From assembly GCA_013350335.1 (NCBI GenBank), contig CM023539.1:36194631-36258630 (forward strand): DNA of 64,000 bases, read 5' to 3'. Positions 1-11,126 of this stretch are shown here, in pieces. The position numbers and the translations under genes were made by a program. The stretch comes from Chimonanthus salicifolius. Taxonomy: Eukaryota; Streptophyta; Magnoliopsida; Laurales; Calycanthaceae. Under the pieces are notes generated by a model. It saw only the letters and a list, made by a program, of their open reading frames with translations. It did no database searches and had not been told where the DNA came from. Positions within the stretch are counted from its first letter, which is position 1. Every line of letters begins with the position of its first letter.

Positions 1-375
1 GAGGGAGAGGGAGAGATTCGATTTAGGGTTTAAGGGAGAAGGAGGGAGATGGATAAGGGTTCATTCGAATGAACCGAAGATCTAATGTATATGTTCATTC
101 GTTCGAATGAACAGTTTGGTTAATTCGAGGGAACGACTGTATTACAGTCGTTCTCTCAGTTAAATTCGTTCGAATGAACCACACTGCTCACTCGTTCGAA
201 GGAACGAAAATTACACTGAGGTGTTTGTTCATATGAGTATATTCATCCGAATGAACTGAGAATGAACTGACAGTTCGTTCGAATGAGTTTATACGCGGGG
301 TTAGAATGGTAACTTCACTCGAAAATTTGAAATCGGGTGTAGAGGCAGGATTTTCGGATATCTATATGTCCCGCC
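1..375 (-). mobile_element. Partial Mutator-like element, terminal inverted repeat
   Basis: The window opens inside a MULE end. Bases 58-180 hold imperfect palindromes built on TTCGAA: 58-75, 93-112 and 166-180, plus a GAACGACTGT/ACAGTCGTTC palindrome at 131-153. The outer part (about 300-375) aligns by eye with the right end of the complete MULE at 29138-35927: both have AGAATGGTAA, then GAAATCGG, then TCTATAT, then a C-rich terminus. The spacer CTCTCAGTTAA follows a CGACTGT/ACAGTCG palindrome in both elements. The outer edge is placed near 375. The matching end, and therefore any target duplication, lies outside the window. Bases 1-56 are purine-rich and read like untranslated leader of a gene running on the minus strand. 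Confidence 0.7.
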
Positions 376-659
376 ATTTTAATACTATCCATGCATATAA
401 AAAACTTTTTCAAATATATTTCCTTAACACTTGTCGACCCCAATAACGCACCAAACTTAGAAATTTCTAAATTTAGAAAGTTTCCAAAATTAGACCCTAC
501 TATCTTTAGAGTTTCGAGTCAAAGTTTTGATTTTTAAGTCAAATATTAATTTTTGACAAATTCAAACAATTAAACAGACCAATGAACATAACACTCGATA
601 AAATTCTACTCGAAGGATTCTACATGGGTCAAGACCTACTAATTTGGGTCGGGTAGCTA
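376..659. other. Non-coding stretch, no gene seen
   Basis: A+T-rich sequence flanking the MULE end. No open frame or repeat boundary could be supported here. Confidence 0.4.
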
Positions 660-1916
660 CAGGGTTTGTGTTATTTTTAGTGTTTTTTCTCTTTTTAGCT
701 TAATGTATTCTGAGGCTAAGATTGATTTATCTAGGAGAGATGTCACATGATGTTCATTTGAGTCAAATTCGTATAAATAAAGGTGCTTGGGTGTATTCTA
801 ACGCATCTCAAGTTGGTTTTTTCAATTTCTTTATGCAAGGTTAGTTTTGATTCTCTCATGTTGTTCTTTTGATTTCTATTTTGATTTTGCTTTGAAAATA
901 AATTTTAAGTATTTCAATTATTTTTCTTTGCTTTAGATTAAATTTTAATTCTTGCAATTTAATTCTAGCATTAATTAGAATTTCAATTTCATTGTAAAAT
1001 TCACACTGTGTTGGATTTTCTTTGAGATTTTGATCCTTAATCCTTTATTCTAGATGGAAATTGAGTTGTGGTGAGTTTTCTAGTTGAAATTCACTTCATA
1101 CAATCTTGGGTGAAATTGTCAATTGGAGATTGAATTGAAAGAAATCTGAGGATTTTTTGAAATTTCTGATAATTTTCTAATTCAGATTCTCTCATTCACT
1201 TGAGTCGAATTAAAAATTTTTCAATAAATTCCGTTGGAGATCTTGCAAGGTTGAAAAATCAACCTAGGCCTTCATCAAATGGTAATAAGAGTTTGGATCC
1301 AATCAGATCTACAATTTTGGATTCCTACTATTTTTGTTAATTGTTGTTTCTGTCATCCTTCTAATATTTCGACAATCTACTAAAATTAGAAAGTTATTAT
1401 TTTTGAAAAGTGATATTCAGTTTTTTGGAACCAATTTCTCTTTTAAAAGTTCTTGGTGAACATCTTAGACTTTCCCATACGTCAATGGTGGGAGGAAACA
1501 AAAGGCACACCCATAAGTGATCAAGAAGATGAAAGATGTGTATAGGCAAGACGAGGTTATAATTCATATATTAAAGCAGCAAATGAAAAATCAATTTGAA
1601 GATCTACATGTGCAAATGGTCAGTAGTAATGTAAATGTCTAATGACAAATACATGAAAAATTCCAACATCATATTCTTTTTCAATGTTTTTAGAAGAACA
1701 TGGAGAGGGCATAATTTTTGATGAAGTTACCATCAAGCTATGACGATTGAATCAATCACTGAAAACAACTGCCCTACAGTTTAAGTCCATATTTAACATG
1801 AAGTTTTTGAAACTTTGATAAAAGAAAATCGAGATGGGATTGAATATGCTATTTCTCCTCTCATATGTAAGGAAGATTTGTTAGGTGATGGACAAACAAA
1901 CAATTTAGTTCAGTCG
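660..1916 (+). mobile_element. Degraded LTR retrotransposon: LTR, primer site, gag-like debris
   Basis: A TATA-type motif (TATAAATAAAGG, 773-784) is followed by about 500 bases of T-rich leader. It ends at TTCATCAA and then TGGTAATAAGAG at about 1280, which resembles a decayed primer-binding site for initiator tRNA-Met (usual form TGGTATCAGAGC). Downstream, 1440-1916 shows short stretches with a gag-like look but stop codons in every frame. The 5' edge of the LTR was not found. It is probably Ty3/gypsy, because 61750-62190 has the same layout. That assignment is inference. Confidence 0.4.
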
Positions 1917-2925
1917 TGTTAGCCCTAAAGTTTCAACCCAAGGGTATTGTGTAATTTTGATGATAACAAAACATTGACTAATGATACTAACATTTCAAGT
2001 GAAATTATATCATAAGACATGTATCAAAAAAAAAACTCCAAGTCTCAAAGGAGACATGTATTGGATATCAAACCCCTTAAAAAAGAAGATCAAATTTCAA
2101 GTACTCATGGACATCAAAGTCAAATATTGAAGATCAAAAAGCTTATGAACTTAAACACTTAAGACTGAAGTTTGAAGATTGTTGAAGATCAAGTTAGTGT
2201 CCTTAGTGTTAAGTCAGGAGTATTAGGAACTCATTCGTAAAGTTATTTATTGTTTGATATGGCTCAACCCAACATAGATGGACTCTAGGACCTCAAAACT
2301 TCATAAAATATATGTTGGATAGTCCCTAGAACTTTGGCTAAATCCTCATGACCAAAAGAACACATCTTAAAGAGGCCCAAGGGTTAAATTTCAGAAACAG
2401 GGGATTAGCGTATGATGGCTAACTCTAGAGCGGTCAACCGGTTTCTAGTAAACAATGCATAATAAGCTCTGGTTAAGAACAAGTGACCATTCCACTTACA
2501 GAAGTAGACTGGTATATATGCCTGATAGAGAGTAATTTGCTCTCACTTAGAGCGGGCTACCGATAATCATATAGCGGGAGACCATTCCTTTAAGTTATAC
2601 TTTAAATTTGGAACGAGCGAGCAATTTCTCCTTGGGAGAGGTCAATCAGTCTTACGATAACGATCATATCTTGGAGCATTAAATGTCTCTCCCAATGGCC
2701 AAATTCACATTTAATGCTAGCAAAAGGTCATAATTTTGATAATGTGTATCAATGATAGCCTTAATGGCCATTCAATGCTCTCTAACAACTAAAAAATCTG
2801 AGAAATCAATTTGAAATCCACACAAGCTCAAAAGACCCTTTCACTTGCAAATCTTTACTTAGCCATTCTTGTTCAACATTTGAGTAACTCTTAGTGAGCA
2901 CTATTTGTACATCTTTGAGAGTTAT
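1917..2925 (+). mobile_element. Copia-type (SIRE-like) LTR, 5' part
   Basis: This starts with TGTTAGCCC and continues with TTTTGATGATAACAAAAC, a common opening of SIRE/Maximus-type copia LTRs. It is cut at 2925 by the LTR-like repeat beginning TGTAATGGCC at 2926. The likely continuation is at 8820-9085, where GTGAGGACGTAGGCA and later GACCCAATTCCTCCCCCC match the usual 3' end of such LTRs. No coding remnant accompanies it. Confidence 0.45.
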
Positions 2926-4276
2926 TGTAATGGCCCAACCCTTATTTTATTGGAATTATGATGTAATAATTGGTTGGAACATGTGTGATAAGACTCCACG
3001 TGTGAGGGGAGTGTCGAAAACCTGTTTGAGAAATTGGATTTTCTCTCACTGTTGGCCACGATGGGTCAACACCCGCGATGGATCGTAGGCAATGTGTCGC
3101 CAGTGGCGATTGGCTCGGCCTGAGAGCAGTTCTGTTTGACAGAACTGGCCCTTGGGCGATGGATCGCTAGGTTGCGATTGATCGCAATTGGATTCACGAT
3201 GAATCGCGGCTGGGTAAGTTCGAGTGGGTTATTTAAACCCCCTTCTCACGATTTCAGCGATTGGACTCCCTTCTTCTCTCGTTGGTTTTGGGTAAAACCC
3301 TCCTCCAGATAAACCTTGACCTATTTTCCTCCCCCCTAACCCCATGTTGGGCGATTTTATGCAAGAGATCAGAGATGAATTCGTCTCAAGCTTACTCCCA
3401 CTGGATTTGCTTATCCCAAAGGTAATCCTTTTGCTCTTCCATCATTCTATTCGTACTAGAATATGGTATTTTTGTGGAATATAGTTGGAAGGTGATGTTT
3501 GCATGGGAAGGAGAAGAATCTGTTGATTAAAGTAGGTATTGGATGTGTGAAGCTTTGCATGGGTTGGATTTGAACCCAAAAAGGGGTGTTGGAATCCTAA
3601 TAGGAGGAGGAAATTGGGGAAAATGGAGGTAATGATGAATTAGACCTATGTATGGTCGAAAATTGGGGTCTTGGCATTGGTTAAATTGGAATTGCCCCAA
3701 GGTATGGAATGTGAGTGGATAGAAATTAGGTAAAATAGGGGATTTGAGCTAATTTAGCTTTGGATGGCCTAACTAACAAGGTTTATGTGATTAGTGCCTA
3801 ATTACCCCAACTTCCGGAGTCGATGAATTCGAGTTGAACCCGGAGACCCAATGGAACTCCATGATTGGGAAGTGCTACACACTTGGAGCATTGAGAATAT
3901 TTGTTAAATTCCATGTTCGCAAGGTGTTTGATGAAATGGTTGAGTGAATGTTTCCATGGGCACATTCCATTGTATGTTGTATAGTATTAAATGCATAGCT
4001 AGATAATATGATGGTTTGTCCTCCATATGTTGTGTGATGATAATGTGAATATATTGTATAGAAAACATGTATTATGAGTCTTCCAAGTTCCCTATGTTTA
4101 GATGTTTGTTATAGTTGAGAATTCTTATGTATGTGATGTGTTAGAAGCAAGGTAGAATTCATGATAAATCAAGTGTGCCTAAGACATAGTAATGTAAGAG
4201 CCTTGATAAATTCTCTTGCTTGGTTATTGCTATGTGCATAGTATGTATCCAATAAATCCTCATGACTTAGGGTTGA

Positions 4277-6940
4277 TGTCACGCCCCGACCCGATATGTG
4301 GGCCCTGAACGAGACTAAATTTTTTCTTTTTTTAAAACTAATCTCGAAACTCAGAATGTCCATGGCCTCGGATCTGCCTAAGCCCATGAAGAGACCATAA
4401 GTTCATAACAGCTAAACTATCACATAAAGTTCTTATATATACATAACAATGCACACCATAATTATACACATACAAGTCTGGATACCTAACTGGTAAACTT
4501 AGACAATAATGACATATTAAGTCATCTAAGTAAATTCTACACCAAAACAGCTTAGTGAAATTCAAAGGTTTTACAGCTTAGGTCATTGCAGGGGGGTCCT
4601 CCGCTGCCTCCAAACCTTGTCCTGCATTGAGGTACACGTAAGCTTCTAGCCCAGTGAAGAGAACTCGAACTATCATAGACATAGTATGCAATAGAGAATT
4701 AAAGTCTACAATGCAGTTGAAATAAATAACAGAACATGTGGCAATTATTCTTTTATTTCAATTCCTAATGTGTATTATTGTTTCTTTGACTCACTAGGGT
4801 ATCCCACTCAACCCCAACTGTATAGGCCCAGGGTATCCCACTCAACCCTGTCGAGGAATTCCACTCATCCTCGAATGCATTAAGTCAAGGCATACAAAAT
4901 GCAACATCTTGCAAGAGCTCGACCCATTTAACACGTGTGTGAGTATATATGTTTAACATACCCCATAAACAAAATTTCTTATAAATGGAAAAATACACAA
5001 TTACCATTCACTAGTATAAAGTCCAGGCTTATCAACCCAGAGTAATCATATTCTCAACACCTACATAACCACATTAGCATAGGGACATTCATAGATACAT
5101 ACAGATAATCACCTGCATATCCACATATTGCAATCATAACACATATCATGTATATATGAACATTACATAAAACATACACACATTCACATGCAAATAAGTC
5201 ATAGTTCAGTCTCCTCACTTTGATCGACGACGTTACGTGGGTTTCTCGATTTGCGTGAAGGAAAGAGAGAAAGCCGGTCCACTGTTCCAATTGGATAATT
5301 GACGGAGTTAGACACTATATATTAACCTAAGATGACCCGACCGACGAAATTGAGAAGGAAATAGTGGAGGTTTAATTTAAATATTCCAAGTTGGTCTTAT
5401 TTCATTTTTTATGATAAAACCCCACTAAAATTTGAAACTAAAAAGAGTTTACATCCTTGATGTAGAACTTTTGCATTTAAAAACACCCACTTGATAATAA
5501 TGCCATAAAAGTCTCATGGCCTCAAATCATCTTTGAAATCCAAGCAAATAATTATCAGATGACATAATAAACAAAAAAAAATATTTTCAAAAGTTTGCTC
5601 ATAAATAAACTATCAATGCTCACTAAAATGATAAAATAAAAATGTCATAGATGGTGTAATCTCTTTACTATGAAAAGATGGAATAAAAACCCATACGAAA
5701 ATAAATCAACCAAATTGTACAATAATTATTAAAACTATATATATAAAAAAAAAAACATGTAAATGGTTCAACTAACCATATATGCTAAATTAACATTAAA
5801 ACTTAATTGGCAATTTAGAATTTAAATATTTTTAAAACTAAAACAATTCTCTTAAAACTAATTAATTTAGCTATGTTCTTAAAGAATCAAAATACACACT
5901 AAAATTAGAATATTAAAACATTAATTAAATCTCCCTACTTAAAATTTAAAAGAAAAGGGGCATTTTCCCTAATTTCTAAAAATCCAAAAATGAAGCCCAC
6001 GATCAACCTATTTCACAAAACAAACAGTCCTGGAGCTACTAAAATTCCGAATAGATAAATTTGTATACCTTGATCGTCGAAATCCACTGAGAAATGATGA
6101 AGTTTGAAAGCCCGGCAAAAACCCCCAAACCTGAATACTGTTGCCGCAGGAACAGTGGGAAGAAGAAGAAGAGAGGAGGAATAAAGGAAGTAAAAAAAAG
6201 GAGAAAGAAAGGATCGGTTGAGGGAAAAAAAGAAGAAGATGAAAGTGAAAAGGGGAAAAAAGGAGGATCGGTGGAGGGTGAGAAGCCCTCTGCTGTTGAT
6301 GTTTTTTTTTTTTTCTTCTTCCTATCTGCAACTTCAATTGTTTCTTTTCGTTTTAACTCAAAACCCACTATGTCGGTGGGTTTTATTATTATTATTTTTT
6401 TTCTTTTCTAACCTAGCCTAGCTACTAATCTATTAACTTCATTCTTATCTTCTAAAAAAAAAAATTTAACTATATATTATATGGTTTGTAATAATAAGCT
6501 AAAACTACATAACACCATAATTTGATTAAATAAAATAAACCTCTTTTTTTATAAAACTATTTTGACACTTTCAAATATTAAAAATTAACATTTTAAAACA
6601 AAAATCCACACTTCTACACATCAAAATGTCAACCGGGAAAATTCTTTTTGACTTAGAATTTTAAAACTAAGTTAATGAGTGAAAATTGAGAATTTAAATG
6701 CCTCAAATAATTTATTTTCCAAACACAGATTATTTTAAGGGTCTCAAGCAGAGAAAGTTTAGAAAAATTTCAACTTTCCCACTGCACTAACAAGTTGGAT
6801 CGAAAGACTCTGAACTCGGGTCTTGTCAACTCTGACCCTATAGAAAGCCAATTTGTTAATCTCTCAGATTAACTAGCACTAAATACAATCAACTATAATT
6901 AATCAAGTAATTATACGCTTATTTTGGTCGGGGTATTACA
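4277..6940 (-). mobile_element. Nested solo LTR, 2,664 bp, with 5-bp target duplication
   Basis: The element starts TGTCACGCCCCGACC and ends GGTCGGGGTATTACA. These termini are near-inverted copies of each other and give the TG...CA ends typical of LTRs. GTTGA flanks it on both sides (4272-4276 and 6941-6945), which is a 5-bp target-site duplication. Transcription is more likely on the minus strand, because the CT-rich leader and splice-donor-like sites read that way (6400 down to 6060). The long purine-rich open frames near 6000-6420 come from A/G runs and are not genes. Length and layout match the 2,653-bp solo LTR at 48139. Confidence 0.75.
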
Positions 6941-7689
6941 GTTGAATTCTTAAATGGGTGACTCCTATGATAGCATGGTGAGTCTTGTTTTAATGACATT
7001 CATGGATGTTGTGATGATGTGTATATCACCTTTGAGCACCTGTACTTGATTTTGTATGGGATTGGTTGCCCTAACCATGAATGTAATGAATTCCCTTGAT
7101 TAGGAGTGGAACTTGATGAAGGGTTGGCCAAATGAAATGGGTGAGTTGAGGTCAAGTGTTATTTGACCCAAGGGGTTAATTTGTGCTACAATGGGAATGG
7201 GCTAACATAATTGATAATGGATGGAATGTAATGTAAACGCTAAGAAAGTCTTGTTTGAATTCCCTAAGGCAAGAGTAAGACCACTCCCCAACTTTAACCC
7301 GAATGTAGATAATAATGAATTACGGCTAATCTAATCCATTATGTGGTACGTAGGCAACTGAGGCATTGTGCCTCAGCTCGATTAAAAGACTCATTACGTT
7401 TCATCCATTTGGAGTAAAGATTATGTAATGTGTTGAGCATATGCGAAAAGGGTAGAGGTGGGATTGGTAAGATGTACCTTCCCTAGTATAGAACCTAATG
7501 TTAGATGTTGTATCCCACGAAGGTGGCCCTAAGTTGCTATGAATCCTTGGGAGTCTCGATATGTTGAGATAAGTATATAAATTCCAATATATGTGAGATG
7601 TATATGTGACAGTTCTCACTTGATATTGAGAGGTGGTATGGGTACCTCCCTCACGTGATTATGATGTTAGACTGACCATTCCAGAGAGA

Positions 7690-7990
7690 TAGTCAGAACG
7701 GTGGGGTCGGCTATGGAGACTTGGTCCTGTAGCGTTGCCGTCGACGAGTGAGTCCCTCACATGCTACGTGTTGTAGGGCGCTCTCGCGACTATTTAGCAC
7801 ACTTAATGTGCGTTGATACGTAGGGATAGATACTTATATGCCCCAAGTACTAACTTAGTAAGGCACGATACGACTACCTTGGAGGTTGACTGAATCACCC
7901 ACATGGTGAAGGGACGCAGGACGAGGTAGACTAGAGCACACTATGCATGAGTCACCAGCTTAGTAAGTCGTTGGGCCTTAAGTCTTGCCA
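7690..7990 (+). repeat. Conserved non-coding block shared with 49790-50080
   Basis: The two copies share long runs such as GTAGGGCGCTCTC, CTATTTAGCAC, TTGACTGAATCA and GTGAAGGGACGCAGG in the same order. The sequence around them is far more diverged. No reading frame runs through. The block lies in the 3' half of two members of one LTR family. Confidence 0.65.
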
Positions 7991-8099
7991 GTCATCATGA
8001 TATGACATGATATGATGATTTGATATTGTTGCCACAATCACATAGTGATTCATGTGAGTGTTGTTCCTACGGATAAAAAGATCTCATGGTAGATGATAT

Positions 8100-8560
8100 A
8101 TTCCTTGGATTAGTTATGCCCATGGATGGATTATACCCATGGAGGGATTATATTCATGGATGGTTTATACCCATGAATAGATTATATCACTTGAAAGTGT
8201 ATTACCAGGGATAAATGATTATACCCATGGATGATACTTCCCATGGTGGTTTGAATTCATGCCTGGATGTCATCCCATGGTAGACGTATTGATCTTATGA
8301 TAGACGTATTAGTTCTACGGATTGATATCATTCCTATGGATGGTTATTCCCATGGAGAGCATTGTAATTATGGATTGATATTGTTACCGTGGATGGATAT
8401 TCCCGCTGAGGGCATTGATTTCACAGACGATTGGACCCATATTTAGAGTATTGTCCCCGATGAGGGAAATAATGATTATGTTCAAGTATAGGTCCCATGG
8501 TTGATGTTTATACCATGAGCATCGTTGACCCCATGGTTGACTGTGTTCCAATGGTTGGTA
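8100..8560 (+). repeat. CCCATGG-type minisatellite
   Basis: Around ten degenerate units of roughly 20-30 bases occur, each carrying TTATACCCATGGATGG or a variant (TTCATGGATGG, TTCCCATGGTGG, CCCATGGTAGACG). CCCATGG/CCATGG recurs many times. Spacing is irregular, so unit boundaries are not sharp. Confidence 0.6.
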
Positions 8561-8819
8561 TAGACTCGTGATGGAGGAGACCTATTCTGTTGATGAGGCC
8601 CACAATTGGGTGTTAGTATGTCCTGATGTGACATCATAAATAACACGGGGTTAGTGCCATGAATTAAGTGAATTAGAACTAAGCACGATATGATCTCCAT
8701 TGAGTATGTAGGCAGCTAATGATTTAGTACAATCGAACCAAGGGTCCAATAAGTCTTAGGATCTGTAGGGATCTTGTTACACGTGTGAATGCCACTTGTA
8801 TGGACGATGAGTTGTGCAT

Positions 8820-9085
8820 GCTTCGGAGTCAAATATATATATATATCTCCACCATTGAAAGAGAAGTTTAATGATTTCAATCCTCAAAAGGTGTACTTAA
8901 GGTGAGGACGTAGGCAATGAAGCTGAACCTCATAAACATAGGTTCTTTTTATCCTTCTCTTTTCATATTTTCTATTTACTTGTGCTTTCATTTATTGGAT
9001 TTTACATTTTGTATTTCCAATTTGTGTAATTTAAGAAACGCAAAAAAGTTTGCATTGACCCAATTCCTCCCCCCGGCCAATTTAT
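8820..9085 (+). mobile_element. Copia-type LTR, probable 3' part
   Basis: GTGAGGACGTAGGCA, then a T-rich stretch, then GACCCAATTCCTCCCCCC resembles the standard end of SIRE-like copia LTRs. It would complete the LTR begun at 1917-2925 if the intervening repeat is a later insertion. The junction itself was not resolved. Confidence 0.4.
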
Positions 9086-9248
9086 GGGCAATATGTTGGT
9101 AGAGCCTAAGGTTGACCATACTCTGACCCAGGAAATGCTTGACTTTTGAATGAAACACACTCAAGGTTGAGTTTTTTCTAAGCAAGGAAGAATGATGCAA
9201 AAAAATTCCACCTATGCAGTGTTCTTCTCATACATTAAATTCTTCATT

Positions 9249-9364
9249 AAGTTTGGATGTTGACAATCTTGATGTACCCCATGTAGACCCATATGGGATG
9301 GTTCTTAAGTGTGGATGTTGACAATCTTGATGTTCCCTATGTAGACCCATATGGGATGATTTTG
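9249..9364 (+). repeat. 58-bp tandem duplication
   Basis: The unit 9249-9306 is repeated at 9307-9364 with few changes. Each copy carries GGATGTTGACAATCTTGATG and CCCATATGGGATG. No coding meaning is seen. Confidence 0.85.
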
Positions 9365-10055
9365 TACAAACTCATTCTAGTGGAACAAATTTTTCCAATT
9401 TTGTAGGTGACATGGCAGGCTCATTAACTACACAACCATATAAAAAAACAAGTTCCAAGTTGTGCGTTTTCTTTCCTTCATTTGTCAAAGAAGCATAGAA
9501 AGAGAGAGAGAGAAGATTAACTTTCCATTGAAGGTCTTGCTATTCTAACATGTTTAAGCTTTTAAATCTTCAAGCAAACGAGTTAAAAGACTCTTCCCCT
9601 TTATGTAGACAGAGATGCAAACTTGAGGAAATTTTTCTCAAAGCATAGGACATCTATGTCCCAATTTGAAGACTTGAAGACCAATAAGAAGATAGAATTA
9701 ACAAATTGGCATTATACTTTTACAAGATTTTTATCAAGGTAAAATGGGATAAAATCATCAAATTGGTCCACAAAATTATTCAAACAAGAGCTTATAGACC
9801 AAGCATGTGAACTGAGGCCCATGTGAAGTGACTGAAAATTAAATTGTGGAATTGTTTCTTGAATTTCTTGATAAATTTAGTGGTGAAAAGAGGAGCCTTT
9901 TTAAGAACCTAAATATGCAAATTTAAAGCTCATATGGTGGATACGTGGGTTAGGGACTTCTTTAATGCGTTTTGGACTTCAAAGCCTACTGTGTAAAGAT
10001 CAATTAGCAAAAGAGAAGTGAAGAGGTAAGAACAGACACGATAAACTTTCACACC
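9365..10055. other. Non-coding stretch, no gene seen
   Basis: A+T-rich sequence with no supported frame and no recognised repeat. Confidence 0.4.
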
Positions 10056-10260
10056 TAAGGTCATAATATTGTCCGATATATATCATATCGGCCGATATAT
10101 ATTGGGATTTTCATGGCCGATATATATTGGCCGATATGATATATCGGTGGCCCCACCAAGTATCGGTGATATTTTTATTTTTTAATTTTAAAATTAAAAA
10201 ATCACGATTAGGCCAATATCGGCTGATATTTGTTTTTATATTTCCAAAAAATTAAAAAAT
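10056..10260. repeat. CCGATATAT/ATATCGGCC-rich repeat, copy 1
   Basis: The words CCGATATAT, ATATCGGCC and GGCCGATAT occur repeatedly and can pair with each other. T- and A-rich sequence follows. Related words cluster again at 37500-37790 and 38580-38810. This is a dispersed family of unknown class, possibly fold-back in origin. Confidence 0.55.
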
Positions 10261-10569
10261 AAAATCAACCCATATTTCAAAAGAAAAATTCACCTATATT
10301 TTTGAAAAATAATAAAAAATAAAACTTCTCATTCCGTCAATTATAAATTTTGGCCTAAATTTAAAATATCATAATTAAATTAATAATTAATTGTTATAAG
10401 TTAATTATTTATTTGACACTCGTGAGAATGATAAGCACTTGTCAATTATACCAAAAGCAAAGCAAATTCCTCTAATAAATTAGAAAAGAAAATCATCTAT
10501 TGAAGGTTTGATATAACTTTAAATCTCTAATTTGATAGTTATAAATTAAAAATTCAGATCAAAGCATAT

Positions 10570-10700
10570 TAATATTTTGAATTTCGATTTTTTTACTGAA
10601 AAAATAATATTTTGAATTTCGAAATTCAGATTAACTCCGTATTAATATTTTGAATTTCGAAATCGACAAAGCATTTTAAGATTTTGAATTTCGAAATCGA
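10570..10700. repeat. Reiterated TTTTGAATTTCGAAAT motif upstream of the RING gene
   Basis: Four copies of TTTTGAATTTCGA, most extended to AATTTCGAAAT, start near 10573, 10609, 10648 and 10681. The core AATTTCGAAATT is a palindrome. They sit about 430-550 bases upstream of the RING gene start. A regulatory role is possible but unproven. Confidence 0.55.
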
Positions 10701-10739
10701 CCCGTATGAACAGCCGTACTCGTTAGATTTTCCTTATAT

Positions 10740-10985
10740 TAAGGAAGGGCACAACGGCTCCTTCCACAATCTGAAACTTTTCTCTCTCGCTCTCTGAATA
10801 TCAAACTCTCTCTGAACATCGAACTCTCTCTCTCGCTCGCTCGCTCTCTGAAACATCGAAAAAAAGACTCAGCGCTCTCGATCTCCCTCTCTCTCTCACT
10901 CTGAAACATCGAAAAAAGACTCAAAGCGCTTTCCATTTCCCTCTCTCTGAGAGGACTATAGCGATCTGCATACAAAATCTCTCTA
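10740..10985. repeat. CT-rich leader with short tandem units
   Basis: CTCTCTCGCTCTCTGAA alternates with ACATCGAA and AAAGACTCA in repeated units. The same kind of sequence precedes the truncated RING copy (23690-23890). It is probably 5' leader or promoter-proximal DNA of the RING gene. The A/G-rich open frame on the other strand is an artefact. Confidence 0.6.
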
Positions 10986-11126
10986 TTTCTTTTCATTTTC
11001 TTGAAAGCTGGTTTCAAATTTCGTCCCCTAAAATACAAGGGGAAACTATTCTTATTTTTTTTTTTTTTCCGAATTGTTTTCTTATTTGGGTTTTGTTATC
11101 TGTATTTAGGTCTTAAATATCTGAAG

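Larger units (their letters stand above)
2926..8819 (+). mobile_element. LTR-like repeat, split by a nested solo LTR; 3' edge uncertain
   Basis: This begins TGTAATGGCC, like the solo LTR at 48139. Both have TTTAAA followed by a run of C about 300 bases in (near 3230 and 48355) and then a splice-donor-like AAGGTAA. It is interrupted by the solo LTR at 4277-6940. The block at 7690-7990 matches 49790-50080 of the other copy. The 3' part is disturbed by the CCCATGG minisatellite (8100-8560), and no clear TG...CA end was found, so the right limit is approximate. No protein gene is supported. Confidence 0.5.

Noticed and set aside
6094..6421. Lys/Glu-rich open frames on both strands
   Set aside because: Generated by A/G runs inside the solo LTR at 4277-6940. 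No domain, and both strands are equally open.
10739..11038. Arg/Glu/Ser-rich frame on the minus strand
   Set aside because: Reverse of the CT-rich leader of the RING gene.
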